A stretch of 64,000 bases of DNA from Calorimonas adulescens (GTDB lineage Bacteria; Bacillota; Thermoanaerobacteria; Thermoanaerobacterales; UBA4877): contig NZ_VTPS01000010.1 in assembly GCF_008274215.1 (NCBI RefSeq), forward strand, positions 43,814-107,813, read 5' to 3'. Made by a program: the position numbers and the translations under genes. Below the pieces are notes generated by a model, which was not told the DNA's origin, did no database searches, and saw only the letters and a program-made list of their open reading frames with translations. This document shows, in pieces, positions 9,152 to 19,506 of this stretch (position 1 is its first letter; every line of letters starts with the position of its first letter).

Positions 9152-9593
9152 CAGACAGAGCGAAATTGTCGTAAGTGATGACCTCCTGCGTATAATAGAA
9201 GGAGTTATAAAGGAGACTTTGCTTTTAGAGGGTTTTTCTGAGGAAGTTGAGGTAAGTGTTTCTCTTGTGAATGATGAAGAAATTAGAGAGCTGAACAGGA
9301 TATACAGAGGGGTTAATTTACCTACTGATGTCCTGTCTTTTCCTATGCAAGAAGGGGATGATAATATAGAAATTATGGGCATGCCTGTTATGCTTGGAGA
9401 TATAGTTATTTCGTTGGAAAGGGCTTTTTGTCAAAGTGAAGAATATGGACATTCCTTTGAAAGAGAAACGGGCTACCTTACAGCTCACGGTATGTTACAT
9501 CTTTTGGGTTATGACCATATAGATGATAAGGAGAAGGAGATAATGAGGGCGAAAGAAGAAAAAATACTTGATAAATATGGACTCAGGAGGTAA
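9132..9593 (+). CDS. ybeY: Endoribonuclease YbeY
   Basis: A 153-residue zinc-dependent endoribonuclease needed for 16S rRNA 3' maturation and ribosome quality control. The zinc motif H-x3-H-x5-H is visible as HGMLHLLGYDH near the C-terminus, preceded by the conserved PTDVLSFP. It overlaps phoH by 20 bases. In Bacillus, pgpH lies between phoH and ybeY and dgkA lies after ybeY; both are missing here, so ybeY is directly followed by cdd. Confidence 0.96.
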   Translation: MRIEIDNRQSEIVVSDDLLRIIEGVIKETLLLEGFSEEVEVSVSLVNDEEIRELNRIYRGVNLPTDVLSFPMQEGDDNIEIMGMPVMLGDIVISLERAFCQSEEYGHSFERETGYLTAHGMLHLLGYDHIDDKEKEIMRAKEEKILDKYGLRR

Positions 9594-9596
9594 AAC

Positions 9597-9986
9597 ATGG
9601 ATAAAAGAGAGTTGATGATTGTAGCAGAAAAAGCGAAAGAAATGGCATATGCTCCGTATTCTAATTTTAAAGTGGGCGCAGCTTTACTTGCAAAAGACGG
9701 CGTTGTGTTTACAGGGTGTAACGTAGAGAATGCCAGTTATGGTGCCACATGCTGTGCGGAACGTGTGGCAATATTTAAGGCTGTATCTGATGGATATAAA
9801 GACTTTGAAGCAATTGCTATATCCGGTGGCAAAAAGTTTACATATCCATGCGGTATTTGCAGACAGGTATTGGTTGAGTTTAATCCTGACATGAGGGTTA
9901 TCATAGGGGAAAGCAATGGAGAACTCAAAGAATATAAGGCATCAGAACTCTTACCTGAATTTTTTGGGCCAAAGGAGCTGAAATAA
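9597..9986 (+). CDS. cdd: Cytidine deaminase
   Basis: A 129-residue zinc enzyme of pyrimidine salvage that deaminates cytidine and deoxycytidine to uridine and deoxyuridine. The active-site motifs are TCCAERVA (zinc-binding Cys and catalytic Glu) and PCGICRQ (the two further zinc Cys), as in homotetrameric CDAs of this length. The ATG at 9597 follows CAGGAGG. It sits between ybeY and era, as in Bacillus but without dgkA. Confidence 0.95.
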   Translation: MDKRELMIVAEKAKEMAYAPYSNFKVGAALLAKDGVVFTGCNVENASYGATCCAERVAIFKAVSDGYKDFEAIAISGGKKFTYPCGICRQVLVEFNPDMRVIIGESNGELKEYKASELLPEFFGPKELK

Positions 9987-9990
9987 TCAT

Positions 9991-10884
9991 ATGAGCTTTA
10001 AAGCGGGGTTTGTCTCAATTATAGGAAGGCCGAATGTGGGCAAGTCTACATTGATGAACTGTCTTGTTGGAGAAAAGGTTTCTATAATATCCAGCAAACC
10101 TCAGACAACAAGGAATAGGATAATGGGCATAATGAATGGTAGTGAATACCAGGTGGTGTTTCTTGATACTCCAGGAATACACAAGCCCAAACATAAGCTT
10201 GGAGAATATATGGTTGAAACTGCCTTTAGTTCTCTAAACGATTCGGATCTTATTATATATATTGTTGAACCAGGTAGCATTATAGGGCCTGGCGACAGTA
10301 TGATTACAAATAAGCTTAAGGAAATATTAGTTCCACTGTTGCTTTGCATCAACAAGATAGATATAGCAGATAAGGAACAGGTTCATTTAACGGAGGAATT
10401 ATATAAAAGTCAATTACCACATAGTGAGATAATTCTTATTTCAGCTCTGAATTATACGAATATTGAATATTTGAAGCAGCGCATAATAGAAATTATTCCA
10501 GAAGGACCTAGATACTTTCCCGAGGATATGATTACAGATATGCCAGAACAGTTTATTGTAGCAGAGCTTATAAGGGAGAAGGCCCTGAATTTATTGCGAG
10601 AAGAGGTGCCTCACGGAATTGCTGTTGAGATTGAGGATTTTCGCAGAGAAGATGGTAAAAATCTTATTCATATAAATGCCATACTATATTGTGAAAAGAA
10701 CTCACATAAGTCAATAATTATTGGTAAAGAGGGCAAAATGCTCAAAAAAATTGGGGAACAGGCAAGATATGACATTGAAAGACTTCTTGGTGAACATGTG
10801 TTTTTAGAACTCTGGGTCAAAGTGAAAAAAAAGTGGCGAGACAACGACCTTATGCTTAAATTCCTTGGCTTTAATAAATCCTAA
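9991..10884 (+). CDS. era: GTPase Era
   Basis: A 297-residue GTPase that binds 16S rRNA and checks 30S assembly. The G domain shows GRPNVGKS (G1), DTPG (G3) and NKID (G4) in the first 165 residues, and the C-terminal KH domain carries IIIGKEGKMLKKIG. It follows cdd after 4 bases. The RNA-processing neighbours ybeY and recO are in the usual order. Confidence 0.97.
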   Translation: MSFKAGFVSIIGRPNVGKSTLMNCLVGEKVSIISSKPQTTRNRIMGIMNGSEYQVVFLDTPGIHKPKHKLGEYMVETAFSSLNDSDLIIYIVEPGSIIGPGDSMITNKLKEILVPLLLCINKIDIADKEQVHLTEELYKSQLPHSEIILISALNYTNIEYLKQRIIEIIPEGPRYFPEDMITDMPEQFIVAELIREKALNLLREEVPHGIAVEIEDFRREDGKNLIHINAILYCEKNSHKSIIIGKEGKMLKKIGEQARYDIERLLGEHVFLELWVKVKKKWRDNDLMLKFLGFNKS

Positions 10885-10962
10885 AAATAATGATGCAATG
10901 GAGGCTGATAGATGCTATAATAATAAAAAAGAGTACCCTTAAAAAGAAATGGAGGATCCCCG

Positions 10963-11103
10963 ATGTTATATCTTATAATGTGGCTTCTGTGGGGTATATT
11001 TAAATGTACGGGAGATATAGAGATATATATGCTGCTTAAAAGATGTGAGTATATAATGAATGATGAGGTTGAAGATGAAAGGGTATGGAGGCAGTCTTTA
11101 TAG
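10963..11103 (+). CDS. yqzL: YqzL-like small protein
   Basis: A 46-residue open frame between era and recO. It starts at ATG 10963 behind GGAGG (10951-10955) and reads WLLWGIFKCTGDIEIYMLLK in its first half, followed by an acidic tail. The W-x3-F-x2-TG-x3-Y-L-x-K pattern and the position between era and recO match the YqzL family (DUF4447) of Firmicutes, whose function is unknown. It overlaps recO by 29 bases in another frame, suggesting translational coupling. Confidence 0.75.
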   Translation: MLYLIMWLLWGIFKCTGDIEIYMLLKRCEYIMNDEVEDERVWRQSL

Positions 11104-11839
11104 GGTAAACGCAATTGTAGTAAAAGCGTATAGCTTTGGTGAAAATGATAGGATTGTAACTTTGTTCACCGACAGATTGGGGATAATTCAGGCAATTGCT
11201 AAAGGAGCACGCAAGATCAAAAGCCATCTTTTGAGTGCTACAGTGCCGTTTTCTGAAGGTAGTTACCTTTTATACAAGGGTAGGTCGTTGTATACAATAA
11301 CCCAGTTTGATTTTGAAGAGACTCATAATAAAATAGCAAGGGATATGGAATGTTTAACCTGTGCGGAATATTTGGTGGAGTTGTCTATGAAGGTTGGCAC
11401 TGAATATACCGATGACAGGTTATATATGCTATTTAAAGATGGACTTAAATATTTAGATAATGGTATAGGTGAGCCTGAACTTTTGGTTTATGCTTTTTCT
11501 TTATGGATTATGAAGTTAAATGGGTTAAAACCTAATCTTATTAGCTGTACACAATGTTATAGTTCAGTGGATGATGGAATATGGTTTAGTGCAGAAGCAG
11601 GTGGGGTGCTATGCAGTAAATGCCATTTAAATTATGCAGATTCATTTAGAATAGATAGGTCAACTATATCTGTATGCAGGTATATGGAGGAACATCAGTT
11701 TAGTTTTTTAAGTCACCTTAATATACTGAAGAGAACGAGGGTGGAGATTGATAAGGTTATAAAATCATTGATTAGGTATTATATAGATCCTGATATTAGG
11801 ACATTGGAACTTTTAAGTACCGGTGAGTATACTCTATAA
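11075..11839 (+). CDS. recO: DNA repair protein RecO
   Basis: Recombination mediator that with RecR loads RecA at single-strand gaps. The N-terminal OB-fold contains AIVVKAYSFGENDRIVTLF, and a zinc site is present in the C-terminal half (CTQC and CSKC, separated by about 20 residues). The frame extends to ATG 11060, but GAGGTTGAAG directly before ATG 11075 makes that the better start, giving 254 residues. The T-box leader of glyQS begins just after the stop. Confidence 0.93.
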   Translation: MKGYGGSLYRVNAIVVKAYSFGENDRIVTLFTDRLGIIQAIAKGARKIKSHLLSATVPFSEGSYLLYKGRSLYTITQFDFEETHNKIARDMECLTCAEYLVELSMKVGTEYTDDRLYMLFKDGLKYLDNGIGEPELLVYAFSLWIMKLNGLKPNLISCTQCYSSVDDGIWFSAEAGGVLCSKCHLNYADSFRIDRSTISVCRYMEEHQFSFLSHLNILKRTRVEIDKVIKSLIRYYIDPDIRTLELLSTGEYTL

Positions 11840-11849
11840 TCATGACTGG

Positions 11850-12024
11850 CTATGAAAGAGAGGAGTAAGCTGATTTAGTAAAAAGCGAGTCCGGGATGGT
11901 GGAAGCCGGATTATGAAGTCAGCTGAAGGGCGCTCTTGAGCCGTTGGAGAGAGTGGGCTTTTTGCCAATGAGGGTGGAACCGCGGGTAATTTGCTCGTCC
12001 CTTAACTTTTGGGACGGGCTTTTT
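11850..12024 (+). promoter_or_regulatory. T-box leader of glyQS
   Basis: Untranslated leader that senses uncharged glycyl-tRNA and switches between terminator and antiterminator. The conserved T-box AGGGTGGAACCGCGG is at 11971-11985, preceded by stem-rich sequence. The terminator pairs GCTCGTCCC (11993-12001) with GGGACGGGC (12011-12019), followed by a T run. It lies 48 bases before glyQ. I did not assign the specifier triplet with confidence; glycine specificity is inferred from the gene it controls. Confidence 0.93.
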
Positions 12025-12071
12025 CTATATAAAGTTTAATAGTAAATAAATAATAACTGGGAGGTATAAAT

Positions 12072-12956
12072 ATGACGTTTCAAGAACTTTTCATGGGACT
12101 ACAGGAATACTGGTCAAAGAAAGGATGTGTAATTGTACAACCGTATGATGTAGAAAAAGGCGCAGGTACGATGAATCCAGCAACATTTTTAAGATCTCTT
12201 GGACCAGAGCCATGGTATGTTGCCTATGTAGAACCATCAAGACGCCCTGCTGATGGTAGATATGGGGAAAACCCCAATAGACTTTATCAGCATCATCAGT
12301 TTCAGGTAATTTTAAAGCCTTCTCCCGATGATGTTCTGGACCAGTATATTGATAGCCTAAAGTTTATAGGTATAGATCCGTTGAAACATGATATAAGATT
12401 TGTTGAAGATAACTGGGAGTCGCCAACACTTGGTGCATGGGGACTTGGCTGGGAGGTGTGGCTTGATGGTATGGAGATAACGCAATTTACATATTTCCAG
12501 CAGGTTGGAGGTATGGACGTAAGACCTGTCTCTGCAGAAATAACTTATGGCTTGGAAAGGCTTGCAATGTATGTTCAGGAGGTCGACAATGTATTTGATA
12601 TAAAATATACGGAAGATATTACATACGGAGAGATATTTCATAGAGCTGAGTTTGAACACTCGTCGTACAGTTTTGATTTATCAGACGTAGAATTGTTACT
12701 GGATATGTTCAACAAATATGAAAATGAAGCCAAGCGTGTTATATCTGAAGGATTGATACTCCCTGCATATGATTATGTGCTTAAGTGTTCGCATACTTTC
12801 AATCTATTAGATGCAAGAGGGGCAATAAGTGTGACAGAAAGGACCGCATATATTGGGAGGGTACGGTCTCTGGCAAGGTTATGTGCAAGGGCATATGTCG
12901 AACAAAGGGAATCCATGAACTATCCACTGCTGAAAGGAGAGAACATAAATGACTAA
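12072..12956 (+). CDS. glyQ: Glycyl-tRNA synthetase alpha subunit
   Basis: A 294-residue catalytic subunit of the bacterial alpha2-beta2 glycyl-tRNA synthetase, which activates glycine. Diagnostic class II segments include the N-terminal [20 protein letters not shown] and the motif-2 region [16 protein letters not shown]. Length and sequence fit GlyQ. It is controlled by the upstream T-box and overlaps glyS by 8 bases. Confidence 0.98.
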   Translation: MTFQELFMGLQEYWSKKGCVIVQPYDVEKGAGTMNPATFLRSLGPEPWYVAYVEPSRRPADGRYGENPNRLYQHHQFQVILKPSPDDVLDQYIDSLKFIGIDPLKHDIRFVEDNWESPTLGAWGLGWEVWLDGMEITQFTYFQQVGGMDVRPVSAEITYGLERLAMYVQEVDNVFDIKYTEDITYGEIFHRAEFEHSSYSFDLSDVELLLDMFNKYENEAKRVISEGLILPAYDYVLKCSHTFNLLDARGAISVTERTAYIGRVRSLARLCARAYVEQRESMNYPLLKGENIND

Positions 12957-15018
12957 AGATTTGATATTTGAAATAGGTACAGAAGAGTTACCAGCTAAGT
13001 ATATACCTGCTGCTATTGAACAATTTAAAGAAAGAGCTTCGGATAAGTTTAAGTCTGTTGCACTTACATACGAATCCATAAGGGTTTATGCTACCCCAAG
13101 AAGACTGATATTATTTGTAAAGGATCTGATAGATAAACAGGATAACTATACTATAAATATCAAGGGGCCAACAAAAAAATCGGCCTTTGATGGACAGGGC
13201 AATCCAACCAAAGCTCTTGTAGGATTTTTAAATGGACAAAAGGCAAGGTTAGAAGATATAAAAATAAGAGAGCTGAATGGTTCTGAATATATTTATATAG
13301 ATAAAGAGATTTCTGGTAGATATACCATTGACCTTTTAAAGGAAATACTCCCGGATATTATAAAAAGCCTTAATTTTCCAAAATCTATGAGGTGGGGTAA
13401 CCACGATATAAGGTTTGCCAGGCCCATACGTTGGCTTCTTGCCATATATGGGAATGAAGTAATAAAATTTGACATAGAGGGTGTAAGCTCTTCTAACTTT
13501 ACGTATGGGCATAGATTTTTGAGCAATGGTAAACTTGTTATAGAAAGCGCTGATGAATTTTTTAGCAAGCTTGAAGAAGCTTACGTAATCTATGATCAAG
13601 ACAAAAGGAAAAAAATTATTCTTGATGGTTCTGTAAAACTTGCAGAGAGCGTGAGTGGAAAACTTATATATGACGATGAACTGTTAGAAGAGATAACATA
13701 TATAGTGGAGTATCCTACCCCACTTATCGGCAGTTTTGATGATGAGTTTTTAAGGCTCCCCAATGAGGTGGTAATGACACCCATGAAGGAACACCAAAGA
13801 TATTTCCCTGTAATGAATGGAAATGGCAGGTTATTACCCTACTTTATTACTGTGAGAAATGGCGATGAAAATTATATAGATGAGGTGAAAAAAGGAAATG
13901 AGAGGGTATTGAGGGCAAGACTTAAAGATGCAGACTTTTTTTATGAAGAAGATTTAAAACATCCCCTGGAATATTATGTGGGCAGGCTAAAGAATGTTCT
14001 TTTTCAAGCTGAACTTGGTACTCTTTATGACAAAACACAAAGAATAATTGAAATCTGTGAGAGCATATGCGAACAACTAAGTATGGAGGAAGATTACAGG
14101 TGGGTTGTAAATAGAGCTGCGTATCTTTCTAAGGCAGACCTTGTAACCCAAATGGTATATGAGTTTGATGAGCTTCAAGGGATTATGGGGATGTATTATG
14201 CAATGGCCAGCGGAGAAAAGGAAGAGGTGGCCAAAGCAATCAAGGACCAGTATAAACCCAGTTTTTCTGGAGATGAACTGCCAGAAACTATGGCGGGAAG
14301 AATATTAAGTATAGCCGATAAGATGGATACCGTAGTTGGGTGCTTCAGCAGAGGGTTAGAGCCAACCGGTTCTCAAGACCCGTATGGTCTCAGAAGATCG
14401 GTTATAGCAATCATCAATATAATCTTAAATGGCGGACCTGATATTGATATTCTTCAGACGCTGGATAGGGCTGCAACATTGATGGTTGAAAATGAAGAGG
14501 ATAAGGGTGCGGTAGAAAATAAAGTTATCAATTTTATAAAACAGCGTTTTAAAGGAATCCTTATTGATGAAGGAATCAGGTATGATGTGGCAGATGCTGT
14601 ACTGGATGGAGAAATAAGACATTTTCCTGATGTCAAGAAGAGAGCTGTATCTCTTATGAGATGGCTTGATAATGAGGAAATAGAGCTAATCTTAACTGTG
14701 TTTAAAAGGGTGTCAAACCTGGCCAGGTATGCTAAGAGTGATGAGATTAGACCAGAACTGCTGATAGAAGATAGCGAAAAGATGATGTATGATTCATTTA
14801 TCAGAATTAAAAATGATGTTGAGGCCGAGATAAAAAGAACAGACTATGACCATGCCCTGGATATAATTAAAAACCTATATCATCCCTTGAATAAATTTTT
14901 TGAAAATGTACTCGTTATGACAGAAGATGAAAAACTAAAAGAGAACAGATTAGCTCTTTTGTTATCAATACAAAAGACAATGAGTCAGATAGCTAATTTT
15001 TCCCTAATTTCTTATTAG
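12949..15018 (+). CDS. glyS: Glycyl-tRNA synthetase beta subunit
   Basis: A 689-residue tRNA-binding subunit of glycyl-tRNA synthetase. It opens with the family start [14 protein letters not shown]. It contains [13 protein letters not shown] in the first half and the HD-like/anticodon-binding region with [11 protein letters not shown] further on. It overlaps glyQ by 8 bases, so stoichiometric translation is likely. A short terminator overlaps its stop codon. Confidence 0.98.
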   Translation: MTKDLIFEIGTEELPAKYIPAAIEQFKERASDKFKSVALTYESIRVYATPRRLILFVKDLIDKQDNYTINIKGPTKKSAFDGQGNPTKALVGFLNGQKARLEDIKIRELNGSEYIYIDKEISGRYTIDLLKEILPDIIKSLNFPKSMRWGNHDIRFARPIRWLLAIYGNEVIKFDIEGVSSSNFTYGHRFLSNGKLVIESADEFFSKLEEAYVIYDQDKRKKIILDGSVKLAESVSGKLIYDDELLEEITYIVEYPTPLIGSFDDEFLRLPNEVVMTPMKEHQRYFPVMNGNGRLLPYFITVRNGDENYIDEVKKGNERVLRARLKDADFFYEEDLKHPLEYYVGRLKNVLFQAELGTLYDKTQRIIEICESICEQLSMEEDYRWVVNRAAYLSKADLVTQMVYEFDELQGIMGMYYAMASGEKEEVAKAIKDQYKPSFSGDELPETMAGRILSIADKMDTVVGCFSRGLEPTGSQDPYGLRRSVIAIINIILNGGPDIDILQTLDRAATLMVENEEDKGAVENKVINFIKQRFKGILIDEGIRYDVADAVLDGEIRHFPDVKKRAVSLMRWLDNEEIELILTVFKRVSNLARYAKSDEIRPELLIEDSEKMMYDSFIRIKNDVEAEIKRTDYDHALDIIKNLYHPLNKFFENVLVMTEDEKLKENRLALLLSIQKTMSQIANFSLISY

Positions 15019-15037
15019 CCCTTACGGGCTTTTTTTA
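15017..15037 (+). terminator. Terminator after glyS
   Basis: AGCCC (15017-15021) and GGGCT (15026-15030) form a short GC stem with a TTAC loop, followed by seven T. Confidence 0.85.
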
Positions 15038-15098
15038 TTTTTAAGAAGGATTTTAGAGATAAATATAGTATAATATATATTAATATAGTATAACATTT

Positions 15099-15752
15099 TT
15101 GTGGCAAGGGGTGATTCATATTCCGTTTACAGACAGACAACAACAAATAATTGATATAGTAAGGATAAGCCAGCCAATAACCAGTGAGCAGATTGCAGAA
15201 AAACTAAATCTAACCAGGGCAACCCTTAGGCCGGACCTTGCAATATTAACTATGTCAGGTGTTCTTGAAGCAAAACCCAAGGTGGGATATTACTATACCG
15301 GGCGTTCCAATCTTAATGTTATATCCGAATATTTGGAGAGCGTTAAGGTTAGTGATATAAAATCTATGCCTGTTATAGTGGAAGAAGGTACTTCGGTCTA
15401 TGATGCAATTGTAACTTTATTTCTTGAGGATGTTGGTACAATATTTGTTACAAATAATAGTTATCTTGTTGGGGCAGTATCAAGAAAGGATTTTCTGAAA
15501 GTAGCGATTGGAGGTAGTAGTGACTTGACAAAGATACCTGTTGGTGTAATTATGACGCGAATGCCGAATATAATTTATACAACTGATGAAGAATCTATAG
15601 TTGATGCGGCACGTAAGATTATAATGCATGAGGTAGATAGCTTACCAGTTGTTGAGATAATAAAAGAAAACGGCAGAGAAATGCCAAGGATTGTAGGCAA
15701 GGTTTCAAAGACGAATATTACGAGATTTTTTGTGCAGTTGTCTAATGGTTAA
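15099..15752 (+). CDS. ccpN: CcpN-like transcriptional repressor with CBS pair
   Basis: A 217-residue regulator with an N-terminal winged-helix domain (ITSEQIAEKLNLTRATLRPDLAIL) and two CBS domains (about residues 80-210) that probably sense adenine nucleotides. In Bacillus CcpN represses gluconeogenic genes. The gene directly downstream, ppsR, controls pyruvate phosphate dikinase, which fits a carbon-flux role. The start is unclear: TTG 15099 opens the frame, GTG 15111 is possible, and the ribosome-site-like AAGGGGTGA (15106-15114) is best spaced for an ATT at 15120. An upstream run of TATA repeats may contain the promoter. Confidence 0.85.
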   Translation: MWQGVIHIPFTDRQQQIIDIVRISQPITSEQIAEKLNLTRATLRPDLAILTMSGVLEAKPKVGYYYTGRSNLNVISEYLESVKVSDIKSMPVIVEEGTSVYDAIVTLFLEDVGTIFVTNNSYLVGAVSRKDFLKVAIGGSSDLTKIPVGVIMTRMPNIIYTTDEESIVDAARKIIMHEVDSLPVVEIIKENGREMPRIVGKVSKTNITRFFVQLSNG

Positions 15753-15765
15753 GGGGGATTGTAAA

Positions 15766-16611
15766 TTGAGCGGAGATATTGTCATTTATGCAGTTTCTGA
15801 TTCCATAGGGGAGACCGCAGAAGAAGTTGCAAAAGCAGCGGCTGTCCAGTTTAATTCACATGTAAAGGAGATTAAACGAATACCAAATTTGACCGATATA
15901 AATATGGTAGATGAGTTGATTGACAGGATAAAGAGTTCCAATGCCCTGATAGTATATACGGTAATTATACCTGAGATAAAAGAGCGTCTTATAAAGAGAA
16001 CTATGGAATATAATATACCCGCCGTAGATATATTGGGGCCTGTTATTGAAAACATGGAGAGGCTTACAGGCTTAAAATCAAAGCATGAGGCAGGCCTCCT
16101 TAGGAAAATGAACCTTGAATATTTTAAACGTGTGGATGCAATAGAGTTTGCTGTAAAAAATGATGATGGTAAGGATCCAAGAGGTATTTTAAAAGCTGAT
16201 GCGGTATTAATTGGTGTTTCACGCACTTCAAAAACCCCACTATCAATGTATCTTGCTCATAAAAATATCTACGTAGCCAATCTTCCTATTGTTCCGGAGG
16301 TTGAGCCTCCTAAGGAACTTTATATGATTCCACGAGAAAAGATTTATGGCTTGGTTATACAACCTGAAAAATTAAATGAAATAAGAAGGGAGCGACTGAG
16401 ATTTTTAGGGCTTAGTGACAATGCCAGTTATGCCAGCATTGACAGGATAAAGGAGGAACTGAAATTTTCACGTAAGATAATGAAAGCATTGAACTGCATG
16501 GTCATAGATGTTACTAATAAAGCCGTGGAAGAAACTGCCAGCATTATACTTGAGGATATAAATAATAGAAAGATTGAAGGCGTTAGCGGTGAAAATACGA
16601 GAAATTACTGA
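15766..16611 (+). CDS. ppsR: PPDK regulatory protein (bifunctional kinase/phosphorylase)
   Basis: DUF299-family enzyme that inactivates pyruvate phosphate dikinase by ADP-dependent phosphorylation and reactivates it by phosphate-dependent dephosphorylation. The nucleotide-binding loop GVSRTSKTPLS is present at about residues 150-160, and the N-terminus reads IYAVSDSIGETAE as in the family. The frame reaches back to 15730, but AAGGGGGA (15751-15758) points to TTG 15766, giving 281 residues. It is adjacent to ccpN, the common Firmicutes pairing. The target ppdK is not in this window. Confidence 0.92.
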   Translation: MSGDIVIYAVSDSIGETAEEVAKAAAVQFNSHVKEIKRIPNLTDINMVDELIDRIKSSNALIVYTVIIPEIKERLIKRTMEYNIPAVDILGPVIENMERLTGLKSKHEAGLLRKMNLEYFKRVDAIEFAVKNDDGKDPRGILKADAVLIGVSRTSKTPLSMYLAHKNIYVANLPIVPEVEPPKELYMIPREKIYGLVIQPEKLNEIRRERLRFLGLSDNASYASIDRIKEELKFSRKIMKALNCMVIDVTNKAVEETASIILEDINNRKIEGVSGENTRNY

Positions 16612-17599
16612 AGATATAGAATTAAAGATATTATCTCCTTATGCTTTCAAAAGCATCAATAGCAAAGGCAGAATGAGAGAAGAGGAAAAATGTGATATCC
16701 GCACGGAATTTCAAAGAGATAGGGATAGAATAATCCACAGCAAAGCATTCAGGAGGTTAAAACATAAGACGCAGGTCTTTATCTCTCCAGAAGGTGACCA
16801 TTACAGGACAAGGCTTACCCATACCTTAGAGGTCTCGCAAATTGCGAGGACAATTGCACGTGGCTTGAGACTGAACGAGGACCTGACAGAGGCGATTGCA
16901 TTGGGGCATGATCTTGGACACACACCCTTTGGTCATACCGGCGAGTTTGTCTTGGATAAGTTGTCTCCATGTGGGTTCAAACATAATGAACAGAGCTTAA
17001 GGATAGTGGATAAGATTGAGAAAGGGACTGGTTTGAATCTCACATTTGAGGTCAGAGATGGTATACTCAATCATACTGGAAAGGGCAACCCTGCAACCCT
17101 TGAAGGGCAAGTGGTGCAAATATCGGACAGGATAGCATATATAAATCACGATATTGATGATGCTATAAGGGCTGGTGTGCTGTCCCGGGATGAACTTCCT
17201 GGAGATTGTCTCAGGGTCCTTGGTGAAACCCACAGCAAAAGAATAAATACAATGGTTACTGATGTAATATTAAATAGCCTTGACAAGCCAAGGATTTCTA
17301 TGAGCGATGAAATAAAGTTTTATACCGACAGGCTGAGGGAGTTTATGTTTAGTGCGGTATACAATAGTCATGGGGCCAGGCCGGATGAGGATCGGGTGGA
17401 AAGGATTATTGAAAGTTTGTATGATTATCTTTTAAAAGAACCGGATAACCTTCCTGAAGAGTTTAAGAATATTTGCGATGAAGAGGGAATAGATAGGGCA
17501 ATATGTGATTATATAGCCGGAATGACTGACAATTACGCGATGAAAAGATTTTTTGACATATTTGTACCGAGACCGTGGAGAAGAAACGAAAATTTGTAA
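16589..17599 (+). CDS. dgt: dGTP triphosphohydrolase-like HD protein
   Basis: HD-superfamily metal enzyme that cleaves dNTPs to deoxynucleoside and triphosphate. Metal ligands are visible in FRRLKHKTQVF, RLTHTLEVSQIARTIAR and the HD motif GHDLGHTPFGH. The length (about 336 residues) matches the shorter Gram-positive Dgt-like branch. GTG 16589 is preferred over TTG 16574 because GAAGG (16576-16580) is then correctly spaced. It overlaps ppsR by 23 bases and precedes dnaG, as in other Clostridia. Confidence 0.9.
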   Translation: MKIREITEDIELKILSPYAFKSINSKGRMREEEKCDIRTEFQRDRDRIIHSKAFRRLKHKTQVFISPEGDHYRTRLTHTLEVSQIARTIARGLRLNEDLTEAIALGHDLGHTPFGHTGEFVLDKLSPCGFKHNEQSLRIVDKIEKGTGLNLTFEVRDGILNHTGKGNPATLEGQVVQISDRIAYINHDIDDAIRAGVLSRDELPGDCLRVLGETHSKRINTMVTDVILNSLDKPRISMSDEIKFYTDRLREFMFSAVYNSHGARPDEDRVERIIESLYDYLLKEPDNLPEEFKNICDEEGIDRAICDYIAGMTDNYAMKRFFDIFVPRPWRRNENL

Positions 17600-17709
17600 C
17601 ATTTTTTTAATATTTTATAAGAAGGATAAAAGACATTTTTGTCGAATACAAATAATCTAGTCATTAAAAAATGATTATAGCATCAAAGTAACAAACCAGT
17701 GGTGATGAA

Positions 17710-19506
17710 ATGCCTATAAAACAGGATATAGTAAGTGAAATTATAGAGAAAGTTGACATAGTAGAGGTTATAAATGAGTATACCCATCTTACTCAAAAAG
17801 GTAAAAACTATATGGGATTGTGTCCTTTTCACCGTGAAAAGACGCCGTCTTTTTCGGTAAGCAGGGAAAAGCAGTTATATCACTGTTTTGGGTGTGGGGC
17901 CAGTGGAAATATAATAACCTTTATAGAAAAAATAGAAAATGTGGATTTTCATGGTGCTGTAGAATTACTGGCCGAGAGAGCAGGTATTGATATCCAGGAA
18001 AAAGATAAGCTTTTTTCCCGAGAGAAGGAAAAGCTGTATATAATAAATTCGGCTGCAGGACGATATTTTTATAAAAATCTCTATGCGAATGAAGGCAAGG
18101 TAGCTTATGCTTATTTAAGAAACAGGGGTTTAGATGACGATGACATAAAAAGGTTTGGATTGGGATACTCATTGCCTCAATGGGATGGCCTTTTAAAGCA
18201 TTTAAGGTCAGAGGGTTTTAGTAATGAAGACATTGAAAAAGCGGGGCTTGCAATACGTGGATCCAAGGGTTACTATGATAGATTTAGAGGCAGAGTGATA
18301 TTCCCAATATTCAATGAATATGGTAGGGTTGTGGGTTTTGGCGGAAGGGTTTTAGATGATTCAAAGCCCAAATATCTAAATTCACCTGAAACTTTAATTT
18401 ATAGTAAAAGCAGGATTTTATATGGTTTAAATACGGCTAAAAAAAGTAAAGAACAGTTTCTAATAATAGTAGAGGGATACATGGACTGTATTGCATTGCA
18501 GAAATATGGTTTTTTGAATACAGTTGCATCCCTTGGTACATCGCTTACTATACAACAGGCAAGACTTTTAAAAAGATATACAAATGATGTATGTATATGT
18601 TATGATTCTGATCTGGCAGGACAGGAAGCAACGCTAAGAGGTCTTAAAATATTGGACAGGCTAAGTATGAGGGTTAAAATTATTTCGTTGCCTGAGGGGA
18701 AAGACCCTGATGAATTTTTAAAAATAAATGGAAGCGAGGGCTTTTACAAACTGATAGAGAGCGCCGTATACTACAAGGAATATTTAATCAGGTCTCTGGC
18801 TAAAAATTATAATGTTGACGATATAGAACAGAAATCCAGGTTTGTAAATGAGGCATTAAAGATAATTGTAGATAGCAATGATGCAGTGGAGGTAGAAAAT
18901 TATATTTCTATAATAAGCAGTCTAGCCAGAATATCAATAAATGCAGTAAGAACACAATATAACAAATATGTCAATAGGGATTTGGAAGTTTTTAATTCCA
19001 AAATGTATATAAATGGTAACAATAGATATAATAGATACATGAATGTAAATTTTCAAAAAGATATAGATAAGATTTCAAATGCATATATTAATGCAGAAAA
19101 AATCATTGTCTTTAATATTATAAACAACAAAAAGTTAACACCAGAGTTATACAAAAAGATCAATCCCGAGATGTTTGAAGATAAGATCATAATGAAAATA
19201 TACATGATAATCTGTGAGCTTTACAAAAACAAGAAAGACATAAATGAGAAGGACATATTATCGGGTCTCACCGGTGATGAGGCTAATTACTTTATGAATT
19301 TAATGAAAGGTGAGTATCCGATTGATATAGATATAGAAAAGTTTATTGAGGATTTTTTAACCTACAAAAAAATGAAGGTATTGGAGAAAGCATTGCAGGA
19401 GTCAAAAATGAAGGATGACAATAAGACGGTTATGGAACTACAGAAACAATTGATAAAGTGCAGGTTGAGTTTAGCAGAAAGGAGTAATACTTATGTCAGA
19501 AAATAA
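17710..19506 (+). CDS. dnaG: DNA primase
   Basis: A 598-residue primase that makes RNA primers at the replication fork. The N-terminal CHC2 zinc finger is visible as [12 protein letters not shown] and [11 protein letters not shown], followed by the catalytic TOPRIM core with [10 protein letters not shown] and the acidic [11 protein letters not shown]. The C-terminal helicase-binding part is divergent and Asn/Lys rich. Its 3' end overlaps rpoD by 14 bases, the classical macromolecular synthesis operon arrangement. About 110 bases of AT-rich sequence upstream may hold its promoter. Confidence 0.97.
   Translation: MPIKQDIVSEIIEKVDIVEVINEYTHLTQKGKNYMGLCPFHREKTPSFSVSREKQLYHCFGCGASGNIITFIEKIENVDFHGAVELLAERAGIDIQEKDKLFSREKEKLYIINSAAGRYFYKNLYANEGKVAYAYLRNRGLDDDDIKRFGLGYSLPQWDGLLKHLRSEGFSNEDIEKAGLAIRGSKGYYDRFRGRVIFPIFNEYGRVVGFGGRVLDDSKPKYLNSPETLIYSKSRILYGLNTAKKSKEQFLIIVEGYMDCIALQKYGFLNTVASLGTSLTIQQARLLKRYTNDVCICYDSDLAGQEATLRGLKILDRLSMRVKIISLPEGKDPDEFLKINGSEGFYKLIESAVYYKEYLIRSLAKNYNVDDIEQKSRFVNEALKIIVDSNDAVEVENYISIISSLARISINAVRTQYNKYVNRDLEVFNSKMYINGNNRYNRYMNVNFQKDIDKISNAYINAEKIIVFNIINNKKLTPELYKKINPEMFEDKIIMKIYMIICELYKNKKDINEKDILSGLTGDEANYFMNLMKGEYPIDIDIEKFIEDFLTYKKMKVLEKALQESKMKDDNKTVMELQKQLIKCRLSLAERSNTYVRK

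Noticed and set aside
11850..12024. Exact glycine specifier triplet of the T-box
   Set aside because: Several GGC/GGA triplets occur and the Stem I fold could not be fixed by eye, so none was assigned.
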